The position numbers were made by a program, and so were the translations under genes. Shown piece by piece: positions 41,217 through 51,685 of a stretch of 64,000 nucleotides of DNA (position 1 is its first letter; each line of letters starts with the position of its first letter). This DNA comes from Gautieria morchelliformis (taxonomy: Eukaryota; Basidiomycota; Agaricomycetes; Gomphales; Gomphaceae): positions 186,001 through 250,000 of the forward strand of contig WHVA01000081.1 in NCBI GenBank assembly GCA_015179125.1. Direction: 5' to 3'. Under the pieces are notes generated by a model, which saw nothing but the letters and a program-made list of their open reading frames with translations, ran no database searches and was not told where the DNA came from.

Positions 41217-41585
41217 ATTAGCTAATGCTAGTGGATCCTTATGGATCCACTGTATAGTTGTTGCGTGGGAACCACGCGGCGGTTCCCCAGATCTTACCTT
41301 ACACTGTCACTACATAGCACACGGAATAACCACATCTTGGTCGAGTTCTGCTTGCCCTTGTGATACAAGGTCTTAAGTTACACTCTCTTACACATTTTTG
41401 AACTTCCTGCAGTTGTTCACCAAGCGAACAACTGAATTGTGGAAATCCACACAATCTTGAAAAAGATTGCTGCGTCGCCGGCTGTTTACCATTGAACATC
41501 ATCCAGTAGACCCTCTACTGTCGACTGCGAGTGTGATGATTCCACGCAGTCGAAGAAGGACGTGAGCTTCTAGCTCACAGACAAC
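41217..41585 (+). repeat. Diverged gypsy G2-type LTR plus leader
   Basis: Parallels 30520-30860: ggatccactgtatagtt, tgggaaccacgcgg, cacactgtcactac, the ttacacattttt LTR end, then leader words agtagaccctctactgtcg and cgcagtcgaagaaggacg. Truncated on both sides, with R LTR beginning at 41586. Confidence 0.7.
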
Positions 41586-42616
41586 TGTCAAGATTGGTTT
41601 TTAGGCGTTAATATCGTGTATTAGTGAACACAGCGAATTCCCGAATAACTTGTGCAAATAAGTATGCTGTCTGGCGAATAGGTGAACCAATGAATGTTCA
41701 CAAGGTAAGAGGGTTGCCCGAACGGGGCTCACCCTATCTACAGTCATAGCGAAATAGCCCGTGGCACTTGACGATGCAACATGCAAGGTGTCACGGAAGG
41801 GCTGTCTAAGTAGCGACAATCCCTTCGCCGGCAAAGGTGCTCCTTTGGAGCCCTTTGCCAACAGCACAGAAAATGGTTCGAAGGCTAGAGTAATGAAGAT
41901 GAGGTATGAGAACTCACCGGTGGCGCCTAAGTCCTCTGCTAGTCGAAGATGGAAATCTCCAAGAGAAGGCTTAAGACGATGACCACAGCGAGGTTAAATT
42001 TGCACAAGATGAACAACGTATGATAATTGAACTGGGGAATATACATGCGAATGTAAACTACTTATATTGAATGTTCGCAAGGTATTAGCGAATAGGAAAG
42101 AGGCCGTTGTGAGTTAGGGCCGGATAGGGGTGCGCAGTCATGATACTAAGTAGATGGAATAAACATACAATAGAGTGAGGGGAGAATGCGAACATGAAAC
42201 GACAGAGGGTAAAGGGGGCGAAGGCACTTATGGACAAAACCATGTCTTGGGACCCACATACATGCTACCCTGCACGGACTCTTCGTTTACTGGGTTGATC
42301 CCACACGACCTATGGAAGGGACGTCCTGCGAACACACTTTGGCCATACGAACACCCAATGGGGTTGGATTAAGAAGATGATGGGGTTAATGATGGACCAT
42401 CATTCCGGATGACTGGTATCGATCATATTTGATGGCATGCCTGCTGGCGAAATGCGCGAGGAGCGAATAGCGGTTCTGAGAATGGGGCGAAGAGCGAGTA
42501 GAGTGGACGTGGAGAGGGAGTGGTCGGTGGGTGTGGCGAACTCTGGCGAAGATGCTAGGGAGTGACGAGGGGGAACATAGAGGTAGCGCAGTAGGAGAAA
42601 TAAACCGGTCATGACA
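41586..42616 (-). repeat. Gypsy family R LTR, copy 2 (3' LTR)
   Basis: 1031 bp with the same ends as copy 1. On the minus strand it is directly preceded by CTAGGAGGGGGGTAC, a polypurine tract, so it is the 3' LTR of a minus-strand element whose remaining interior (about 42617-42950) is decayed pol 3' sequence with no intact frame. Confidence 0.75.
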
Positions 42617-43445
42617 GTACCCCCCTCCTAGCTTCGGAGTCCAACGACGCTGCGTCCTATGGTGGGGCGGAACCGTTAAAGACGTAATGGGTCCCCGATG
42701 GGATCTCTGAAGCCTGGGCCCTGCGTAGCTGTGTGGTCCATGCACGACTTCTTTTTCTGTTTAAAAACGCGGCGCGGAACGGGGTTATGGGGCCCAACTA
42801 AGCACCCCTGCCGAGAGTACTGCCCCTATGACGACACCTGGGTACTCAGCTCTCCTTGATCGATCGCAGGTCGTGTTGAGGGTTAGGCCGGAGCTTCGGG
42901 GGGAGTCACGAGGGGATGTGGACCAGTGGTTGGATTGAACACTGGTAGTCACTACTATTTTAGTATAAGTAGCTACCATAAATTTACGAACAAAAACATC
43001 CAGAATATTATCCAGAACAATCCAGAATTGCTGTTTCACCTCCTGAAGTAACTGTAGACTTGTTTGATAGCTACAGAGCTTATTTCTTGATAGATTTCTC
43101 TAATTCTTTGTTGAGAGTCTACTATAACCGGCTACACTATACTGTTCCGAAATCGAAAGCTTCGGACCCCTTGTTCCTCTGTTATCACCTGTTTCTTCCT
43201 CGACTCGGTCATGTGACCTACATCAATCAGTGACGCACTCGCTCCACAGAGCTTAGTCAGCTCACGCATATACTGTGCACATGGGTGCACGAAGAGTCCC
43301 CACTCCCTGAGTCATCAAATATATCAATTCTGATATATCTGATCTATTATTCCTAAAAATGACCATTCGCAGTGGAAAACCAAGGTAACCAACTCCATTT
43401 GGCCTCACTCCACAGGATGCCAGCTGCGCTGTTAGCAAAATCTCA
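42617..43445. other. Decayed gypsy R interior, then unassigned DNA
   Basis: 42617-42950 holds the polypurine tract and short open pieces on minus consistent with a pol tail. 42951-43445 shows nothing recognisable. Confidence 0.4.
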
Positions 43446-43453
43446 CCTGGCAC

Positions 43454-44562
43454 TAGTGTTCTGCGGGCTTGGGCTCAAGCCTGGGCTTGGCCTGAGCCTG
43501 GCCCTTAAGCGCCCAAGAGGAGGGCTCGGCTTCGTTTTCAGAAGCCCTGAGCCCGACCCTTAAGCCCGGGCTTTGGGCGCCAATGTGGATCGTCGTTTGT
43601 GAAGTCCAAAAAAGTCAACTGTAGTTACAAAAAATGGTTTGAATGGGTTGAAAAATTTCTCAACTGTTTTTTCATCCCTCCCCTATCCTCACACTCTAAA
43701 TCCCAATGCCTCACATGGTCATCCCCAGTGACAAGTGACGTGGGGTGAGTGTGGGTTGCTAGAGGCTTGGAGCCAGGGTGCGTTCAGTCGTGCTTTGTGA
43801 CTTTAAAAAAAATAAAAAATCCTTTTTTTTTAATTATACCTCTTTTTTTCTGCGTTTTACCCACGTCCCCAGATCTGGGACATCGCAAAGAAGCGCATTG
43901 CATGGTGTTCAAGGGGCACAAGCCGGGGATGTACTCACTCGACTTTTCGCGCTACAGGGGCTTATCAACTGTGGATAAGGTACATGGGCCTGCTGCCATC
44001 TTGCTGTACTGCCGTGGTGACAGCTGCTGCGGAATGCTGATGCTGACGCGCGCAGACAGACAGCGCGCATATGGGATATGGAGATCGGGGGCATAGGACG
44101 ACGCTGACGATTATCGAGCTGGGGGACGTGAGTGGCTGTTTCTGCTTTTTGCGTGGCGGGGTGCTGATTCTCCATTTTGCGGCATTTCCGCATGTGTGCC
44201 TGTCCTCTGCCACTGCCCCGCAGGCGCAGACTGAGGCGGGTGTGACCTCCGTCAGGATCTCCCTGTACGAGCGGCTTGTCGTGGCAGGCTCGCTCACCAC
44301 CATTGTGCCCCTGTGAGACATGCAGTCGGGACAGCTCATTCCACAGCCTCACGGGGGACAAGGACAGCGTGCACAGCGTCGGTTCATGCCCAACGGCAAC
44401 AATGACTGCCCACACCCGCAGGCCCGGGCTTGAGCCCTAGCCTGGCCCGAGCCCGGCCCGGCCCTTCTTCCAGGGCCAGGCTTGGAATTAAACGAGCACG
44501 AGCCCCTCCAGGCCGAGCCCAAGCCCGGGCTTTTGAGCCCAGCCAGGGCCCACAGAACACTA
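43454..44562. mobile_element. Non-autonomous hAT-type DNA transposon with 8-bp target duplication
   Basis: Left end TAGTGTTCTGCGGGC at 43454; right end, reverse complement, TAGTGTTCTGTGGGC at 44562. The duplication cctggcac lies at 43446-43453 and 44563-44570, perfect over 8 bp, the hallmark of hAT. About 100-150 bp inside each end are made of iterated gggctt/gagccc/ggcccg words, like the sub-terminal transposase-binding arrays of hAT elements. The 1109-bp body has no transposase; short ORFs (for example minus 43909-44415) show no motif. Confidence 0.85.
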
Positions 44563-44570
44563 CCTGGCAC

Positions 44571-45010
44571 AGTACACCATTAAAACATAAACAGTCTAAC
44601 CGGTGATCCCCAGTGAGAATCGACCAGGGATCCTTTGGGATCTGGTGGGTACTTAAAGTATTTTAGGGGTATTTCGGAAACCGATGATGCCATAACTACA
44701 TTTGACCGGGCCGTCCTCTACTTGGAGCCAACTTGTAGATTTTCTTTTGTTCACTGAAATTTTGGCAAATTTAACATTGAGCAGAAATTTTCAGGTGTGT
44801 ATTCAGATGTCTGGGGATCTCGATCCGACTCGAAGCAAGTGCGCATGCGAAAAGCACTGCCACGGTGGCAAATACATCAGGCTAACTTGAAGTGGGTACA
44901 AGCATGCAAAATTTCGCAAGAAGGATAGCTCGCCATTTGTACCTGGCACGACTCAGCACATCCCAAGAACATCCCCAAAAACAGCAGTGTATCCACAGGG
45001 CCCCGACATG
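44571..45010. other. Region without recognised gene
   Basis: Between the hAT element and the broken end of gypsy G4. Nothing supported. Confidence 0.35.
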
Positions 45011-47150
45011 TCTGAGAACGAAATGATGAATCTTCTGTAAAAGTTCACAAAGCCTAGGAACGATTGGACTTCGCGAACGTTCGTCGGTACAGGCCACTTT
45101 GTGATTGCAGCTGTCTTTTCGATGTCCATAGACACCCCAGCAGGAGAGATGATGAATCCGAGAAACTCAACCCAGTTCGAATGGAAGAGGCACTTCTCGG
45201 GATTTATGAAGAGGTTGTGTTTCCGAAGACGGGCGAGGACCATTCGGACATGCTCTAAGTGGTCTTCCCTGTTTTTGGAGAAGATAAGGATGTCGTCGAG
45301 GTAGACTACAGCGAAGACGTCAGCCATGTCTTGGAAGATGTCATTCATGAAGTGTTGGAACGTCGCCGGAGTGTTCGTTAATCCGAACGGCATGACGAGA
45401 TATTCGAAGGACCCATATTGAGTTCGGAAGGCTGTCTTCCACTCTTGGCCAGAGGCGATCCGAACATTATTGAACCCGGCGCGAAGGTCGAATTTGGTAT
45501 AGACGTTCGCACTTTTGAGTTGGTCATAAGGCTCCGAATCAGTGGGATAGGGTACTTGTTCTTTTGTGTGATACGATTCAGCCCTCGATAGTCCACACAC
45601 ATTCGCAGTGTACCATCCTTCTTTTTCGCGAAGACAACAGGGGCGCCACCGGGTGATTGGGAGGAGCGGATAAATCCCTTGCCAAGCATGTCTTCAAGAT
45701 ATTCGCGGAGAGCCTCTAATTCGCTGTTCGAGAGTGGGTATATGGGGCCGTGAGGTGGTGTGCCATTGTTCTCGATTTCGATGGTGTGGTCATAAGGGCG
45801 ATGGGGGGGCAGGTCTTTGGCTTTAGCACGCGAAAAGATATCGAAGAAGTCGTGGTACTCCTCTGGTACCACAGCCCTGAACATTTCTAACTTGTCCTTC
45901 AGTAGAGGGTTCTCGTGGAGGAGTGTGGTCGGGGCTGGTGCGTTGCCTACAGCGCGAAGCGAAGTCGGCTCAGGGATGGAAGGGTGCATGTTTAACATGA
46001 AGGTTTCTTCTTCGCCAAGTTTCATGATTAGCTCGAAGGCGGCTGTGCTGATTAGGGTTATATGCGGCGTTACCCTCCTCGTCGGAGGTGGATCAGGAGG
46101 TGAAGAATGGAATGGGAGGTGGTCATCGATCAGTAATTCTGTACATGGTGTACAGGGACGAGAATGACTTGGAATGGGCTCTGTTTTTGGTCGAATAGGT
46201 TCGGTTTCTATTATGGGTTCTTTCGTGACTGAAAATGGACGAATGAAATTGTTAGGAAGTGATATAGAGGACTCGTAGGAGTGATTCTTGAATGGCTTGG
46301 TTGAGAGAAGCAAGGGTTCGCCATCCACGTCGAACGTCTGTTCGTAACCAGAAATATTCGAAATAGGAGCGGGCGAAGAAGCGACATCCGGTGGAAGGAC
46401 CGGGATGTAGGAGAGTGGTCCAATCGCTGTGTTCGGGATGTAACCCAAGGATGGTGGGGATGGATGCGAACCAGGGACTGGCGGTGGCGATGTCATCGAT
46501 GCAGTGTGGAGTTCGGGGATACTGTCGAAGATAGCCGGCGGGGAAATCATCGTACAGGCCATAGCCACCGTCATACGTGGGAGCATGAAACCGGTGCCGG
46601 AAGGAACGGTAATTGAGAGGGAGCCCCAATCGATCATGGGTTTCGTAGAGCGAAGCCACGGAAGCCCAAGAATGATTGCGGCTGAAGGGTGTAACTTTGT
46701 GACAAGTAGCGAAACGTCCTGTGAAGAGGAGTCGCTGAAAGTGAGACTAGTATCTAGGTATTTGCGAATGAAACCAGCAGTGGCTGGCTTTCCGTCGAAA
46801 AGGGAGAGAGCGATCGGCGAACGGAGTGATGTACATGCGAAACCAGGACAAGAGGAAAAGGAGCTATCAATGAAATTGGAAGTGGCACCAGAGCCAATGA
46901 GAGTAGGGATTGAGTTAGAGAGACCGGAAAGGTGTACATGGATGATGAAGGACGAATCGGAATGGGAGCTAATAGAGGCGAGTAAACACGCTGGTGGTAC
47001 AGAGTCGATAGGGCTGGCATTCGGAGGTGTAGGATGGTCATCGGCAAGAGTTGCGGAGAATGAGTCAGAGTCTAATAGAAGAGATGATCCAGGTCCACCA
47101 AGTAGGGCAGAAAGCTGTGCGAAGGATTGGTACGGGGGAGGGCGACCCAT
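45011..47150 (-). pseudogene. Gypsy G4 protease and reverse transcriptase, truncated
   Basis: From ATG 47150 ([19 protein letters not shown]). The protease-like core has [20 protein letters not shown], where GSG replaces the expected DSG/DTG (a possibly dead active site), and [14 protein letters not shown] low-complexity linker follows, then [42 protein letters not shown] and [18 protein letters not shown] frameshift near 45500-45600 breaks it. It continues as [40 protein letters not shown], the catalytic VVYLDDILIFS, and NVREVQSFLGFVNFYRRFI, after which homology stops near 45010. RNase H and integrase are missing. Gag is also absent, so the ORF directly follows the LTR and leader. Confidence 0.82.
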
Positions 47151-47297
47151 GAAGGGGTAAGGCTATCCCGCGAATAAACAAAGCTCAGGCCCTCCAGGCG
47201 AGGCAGGATCGAATAGGTGTGGCGTAGAGTGCGTGTGAAAAAAGGTGATGAATGGATAGAGTGAATGCTTTGACTGTAGCTGTGAGTTCAATTATAC

Positions 47298-47670
47298 TGT
47301 CAATATTGGTTTTTAGGCGTTAATATTGTGTATTAGTGAACACAGCGAATGCCCGAATAACTTGTGCGAATAAGTATGCCGTCTGGCGAATAGGTGAACC
47401 AATGAATGTTCACAAGAGGGTTGCCCGAATGGGGCTCACCCTATCTACAGTCGTAGCGAAATAGCCCGTGGCACTTGACGATGCAACATGCAAGGTGTCA
47501 TGGAAGGGCTGTCTAAGTAGCGACAATCCCTTCGCCGGCGAAGGTGCTCCTTCGGAGCCCTTCACCGACAGCACAGAAAATAGTTCGAAGGCTAAGGTAA
47601 CAAAGATGAAGTATGAGAACTCACCAGTGATGCCTAAGTCCTCTTCTGGTCGAAGATAGAAATCTACAGG
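47298..47670 (-). repeat. Gypsy family R LTR, copy 3, cut by G5 LTR
   Basis: Matches 41586-41955 and 13485-13855. It ends where the G5 LTR begins (47673), so G5 sits within it. Confidence 0.75.
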
Positions 47671-47672
47671 AG

Positions 47673-47886
47673 TGTAAAGATGTCTATCTTAAGCCTTAAG
47701 CCACAAGAGCATGACAGAACTTGACCAATGTGTGGTATTCTGATGCTACATAGTGACAGTGTAAGGGTAAGATGCGATGGGAACCGCTGACAGGTTCCCA
47801 TGCATAAACTATACAGTGGGTCCCTAAGGGGCCCACTGGGATTATGTAATAACTAGTATACATGTATGGTATCTAGGTTATTTACA
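47673..47886 (-). repeat. Gypsy G5 3' LTR
   Basis: 214 bp, TGTAAATAACC at 47886 to TTTACA at 47673 on minus. A complete LTR of the G1/G2 family. Confidence 0.8.
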
Positions 47887-47920
47887 CCCTCCCCCTCTAT
47901 AGACAACTATAGGGGACCAA

Positions 47921-49892
47921 CTACGACTCATAGAGGTCATCCATGATGGAGTCCTCTAATGTTTCCGATACGATGACATCGTCTGTACGGGGCGGTGGAG
48001 CACGTGACTCCTCCAGGGGCACCTCCGCATCCCGGGGGTGGTTGGTGAGTCTGTTCTGCCTCACCACTAGCGGTGGTTTCCACTTGGGTGATGGGGCCTG
48101 CATCCTTGCGGAGCATAGCCTCGACGGCCGGATCCTCAGTCTGGGGAGGGGGCCAGAAGCATGCCAGGTCCTGATCGAGCTGAGCATGGGTGAGAGATCG
48201 CGGCACTGCGGCCCTCACGTGGCTGGTCTCGAGGACCTTTTGTTGGCCCTCACGAGCGGCGGCACTAAATGCCGTGCCGGTGAGGCTGCATTGAACATAG
48301 TGTTCAATGCGTGTTACTCGCTCGCTCGGGTCCCCGGGTAGCGGGCCAGCCATCGTGTGATCTCGGTGAGCGGGATGTCGGGGCCAGCTTGGCCCCCCAC
48401 CGGGTATGGGCCCGTGATGGAGAGCCGCAGGCTGGTGCTCTGCAGTGTCAGGCATTCCCTGGCATCGACAAAGCTCGACCATTGGTAGGTCGAGCCGAAC
48501 AAGTCGAGAAGTCTCGACTTGAGAGGTGATGCGACCCCTTTAACACGGGGCGCAAGGGCCTTCAACCACATCCAGACATCCATGTCGTCTAGGTTGAAGG
48601 TTCCATCCGCATTATCACGGATGGCAGACGGGATTCCTTCGGGGTTGTGTATCCACCCCTTAGGATGGTGGCGATGTCCTGCGGGGTACCACCCGCTATC
48701 ACGAGACAATCCCTTTTGGGATTGCGAGCGTGTTGTTTGCGCTTGATGCGTTTGAACATGCCAATCATCTCGCGTGTGCGCGCGAGTTGCGGCATTTCTT
48801 TCGCCCGCGCTAGGAGCTCAACGAAGCGTGGGTCGTCGAGCGGCAGACGTCGTACCATTGAGTACGACGCTGCTGGGCCTTCCCTACTGGTCGTGGTAGG
48901 AGGCCTGTCTCAGAGATCGGTGGGTCTCCGAGTGGTATGACCATCCCCTCCCCAGGTAGGGAGGGTGAACTGTCCCCGCCGGTGGAGGCAGGACCATGTG
49001 AGGCCTGATGTACTGGGCCTCGACCAGTGCTACCTGCTGTGTAGGGTAGGGTCATTGATCGTGTGTGATGGTGACACCACGAGGTATGCGCCGATTGCGC
49101 TTTCCCTCGCAATGGCTAACCCATTGACGGTGTTGGGGGTCCCGCGCAATTCTTGCACTTCTTTTTCGGCTGCTCTGCCAGCCGCTGTGGCCTCCCCGGG
49201 TCATACGTCTTCCAGATGGAGGAGTCGGACTCCCATCCGTCTGGGACGCCATACGCAGCATCGGAAGGCGTGCTCTGCCCCTCTCTCGTCGTCGTTGTCG
49301 GGGTCGGCACCAATAATCGGGATGCTAGTCCCGATGTTGCACATGCCGGCAAGGGTGCCATCGTGCGAGGTGATGATGGCCTGGCCACTGGGTCCCTGGC
49401 CGGGTCATGGTGCGGCCGCTTTGAGGTTGCGTGGGTAAATGTGAGCTGGAGCTGCGCTGCGCTCAGCTGCTGCTCCAGTTCTTTTATTTGGCGCGCTCAG
49501 CTTCGAGCGTGTCGTCGCAGTCTTCAACCGCGCGTTGCAAATCCTTGACCTCCTTCTTGAGGTCATGGATGTCCCGGAGGGGCTCCTCCCACGCGTCACG
49601 CGTGATGCCTCTCGGGAGCCATCCCCAGGCCGCATTGACGGCGTCACCAATGTCTTCATCCAGCAATTTGACCTTGCGGGTGCCTGTTGTGCCCTTAGGT
49701 GCGCAGCGTAGTCCGTGCATGTGGCACAATCGTCGGGGTGAACGATCACCAGAGCGTCTTCCCATCCTACGATCATCCAGTGCTCTTGGTTGACTGGAGC
49801 TCGTAGGATGTCTGTGGCCCCCTGTCTCGGGGCCATTGCGCATGTTTGGATGTTGACGGATCAACGTCCATCCCATCTTTGGGGGGCATCAT
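47921..49892 (-). pseudogene. Third ORF of gypsy G5
   Basis: Homologue of 19454-21444. The ATGATG at 49892 opens the same MMPPKDG-type start. Matching blocks: EHWMIVGWEDALVIVHPDDC, RKVKLLDEDIGDAVNAAWGW, the coiled-coil helix, SDAAYGVPDGWESDSSIW, QRRTQWYDVC, LARTREMIGMFKRIKRKQ, DDMDVWMWLKALAPRVKG and the end SIMDDLYES. Several frameshifts split it. At the point where G1 lost a base (about 20433), G5 keeps the frame (IPLGDPPISETGLLPRPVGK), proving the two G1 pieces are one protein. Confidence 0.7.
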
Positions 49893-50059
49893 CTTCGTGG
49901 GTAGATGATGGTGGTTGCTTCCAAGAAGCGATGCGCCCTCGGAAAGATCCGAGGCGAAAATTTAACCGCGGGTGGCCGGCACATCATGTGGTATGCACGT
50001 GACAGACACATCTAGCGGCGTCTGGGGAGGTCGCGTGGTTTGCTCACCCCCTGAAGCTC

Positions 50060-50520
50060 TAGATAGCTATCTAGGGCTTCAAGGTCCTTGCAAGATGATA
50101 TGGGTTCCCATGTCATGTGGCCTAGGGTCCAGCGGACCTGGAACTCCAGATCTGTCAAGTTTATCCATCAATGTGCAATAATCCCGTCGACGAGCCACTC
50201 CTCGTCGTCATTCGCTCCAAAGTCATAAAATGACTTGGCCTCACGACGAGGGAATAATTCGTCATTGTTAGCCTCGTATCGCCGTACAAGGCTTGAATGA
50301 AAGACCGGTGAAATATGATGGCTTTTCAGCTCGTCGGGAAGTTCAAGGGTCACCGTCGAGCCGTCGTTGTGAGCCTCGATGACGTGGTACGGTCCGATGT
50401 ACCTTCTGATCGTCTCTGACAACCACTGGCAATATCTGTCCTATTGAGTGGCTTGCCCGCTCGGTGGCTCCATCCGTTTGGGGATGGAAGGCAGTTGAGA
50501 TGACCAGCTTTGCAGTCGTG
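50060..50520 (-). pseudogene. Gypsy G5 integrase end and chromodomain, internally deleted
   Basis: The minus strand reads LVISTAFHPQTDGATERASH, then VVVRDDQ, and jumps directly to a frame with RYIGPYHVIEAHNDG, LPDELKSHHISPVFHSSLVR and RYEANNDELFPRREAKSFYD. About 330 bp present in G1 (DDQKDW to RARKLVP) are absent. The chromodomain follows in broken frames to about 50060. Confidence 0.75.
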
Positions 50521-50955
50521 GGCGACTGTAGTCTGTGCCTGACCTCGCACCCGCCCTTTTACCGGGCCCTTTCCTCTCCCATTCTCAGACACGGACCTCC
50601 CTCCCCTTTCCTCTCCGCTGTCTCCATCGTGCCTTCGCTCGCATTCAGGTAAGTTATTCTTGCTCAATGTAGTAAGCAGTACCTGTCTGATAGTACAAGA
50701 GCCACCAGCGCGAAGCGCCGGCTTGTCTTGTGACTTGCAAATAAGGGATGAACAGAAGGCGTGTATATGTATTTCGTGTATAGACGGCTAACAATTGGAT
50801 CAAAGCATATTTTGTGTTACAGGGCAATGATGGCTAAACACCTTGTATTTGGTCAGGAGGTTGTGCACAAGAAGGTAATGACTGAGGCCAGATGATTCTT
50901 AGAGGAGGATGTCACAGTGGGTTACATTTGTTGTAGCTTTTCCTCCAGGGTGTAG
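50521..50955. other. Region without recognised gene
   Basis: Pyrimidine-rich near 50520-50650 (ctcccctttcctctccgctg), which could be an old promoter or 5' leader. Nothing else supported. Confidence 0.35.
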
Positions 50956-51174
50956 TGTTACGGTACGATCCGTCGTAAGGTTGACCGAGGTCGGGGACGA
51001 AACCCGAGGCAAGGTCTGAGGTTACGGGGCGAGGTTTGGATGGGGAAGTCGGAGAGGGACTTGGCTTCAGCTTATGTGCTGCGCCGACCCTACGCACGAG
51101 TCCCAACTTCGGAGGCAAACGAATAAGAGGCGAGGCTTAGAACCTAGCTAAGGATCAAAAGGATATGATAGTTG
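50956..51174 (-). repeat. LTR-like repeat U, copy 2, cut by copia C
   Basis: Begins tgttacggtacgatcc at 50956. Reverse complement matches 11125-11378. It ends exactly where the copia C 3' LTR starts (51175). Confidence 0.6.
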
Positions 51175-51672
51175 TGTAGAGGACAGGAATTATAGGCAGT
51201 AGGTATGGACTTGTTGCTCAAAAGAATAGACTAGAAAACAATTCACTCTCTCAGTGAATTTAGTTGTCACTCTAAATATATTATACACTACCTAGAAAAC
51301 AATTCACTACAGAGGATTTCTAGGTTAATAAATCGAAAGAATGCTAGACTAATTTACTTGCCTCTCTCAGTGAATTTAGTTGTCACTGAGAGAGGGGGAA
51401 AATGTTTCACTGTGCATGTACTACTACCCGGCCCTTTAGCGCCCAAGAGCTCGCGCGTCGCAAGTCATTTCAGACTCCGCTGGGTGCAGTCGCTTGTGAA
51501 AATAGAAATAACAAGATGAAATGGAGAGATAGGGAGTGAGTGGAAAATTTCGAAAATAACCAGAGAAATGGATGCATGATACAAGAACAAAATGAGAAGA
51601 AATTGAGAAACCATACAACAAATTGGATATATTATGCTTGATTTTGGTGCAGGAGCATAAATGCACCCGACA
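51175..51672 (-). repeat. Copia C 3' LTR
   Basis: 498 bp, homologous to the copia A LTRs. Confidence 0.88.
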
Positions 51673-51685
51673 CGCCCCCTCAAGC

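Larger units (their letters stand above)
45011..47670 (-). mobile_element. Gypsy element G4 (R-LTR family), partial
   Basis: Minus-strand order: R-type LTR (47670 to 47298), leader (47297-47151), protease-RT ORF, then break. The 3' part of an R-family element at 41586-42950 may be its other end, separated by later insertions including the hAT element. Confidence 0.6.
47673..50520 (-). mobile_element. Gypsy element G5, G1 family, 3' half only
   Basis: Minus-strand order from 50520: integrase piece (STAFHPQTDGATERA), an internal deletion, pol tail and chromodomain, third ORF, polypurine tract (complement of ccctccccct at 47887-47896), 3' LTR 47673-47886. The 5' half is absent. Confidence 0.82.

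Noticed and set aside
43909-44415. 168-codon minus ORF inside the hAT-type element as a transposase
   Set aside because: No hAT dimerisation or DDE motif is visible, and the translation is low-complexity; the element is taken as non-autonomous.
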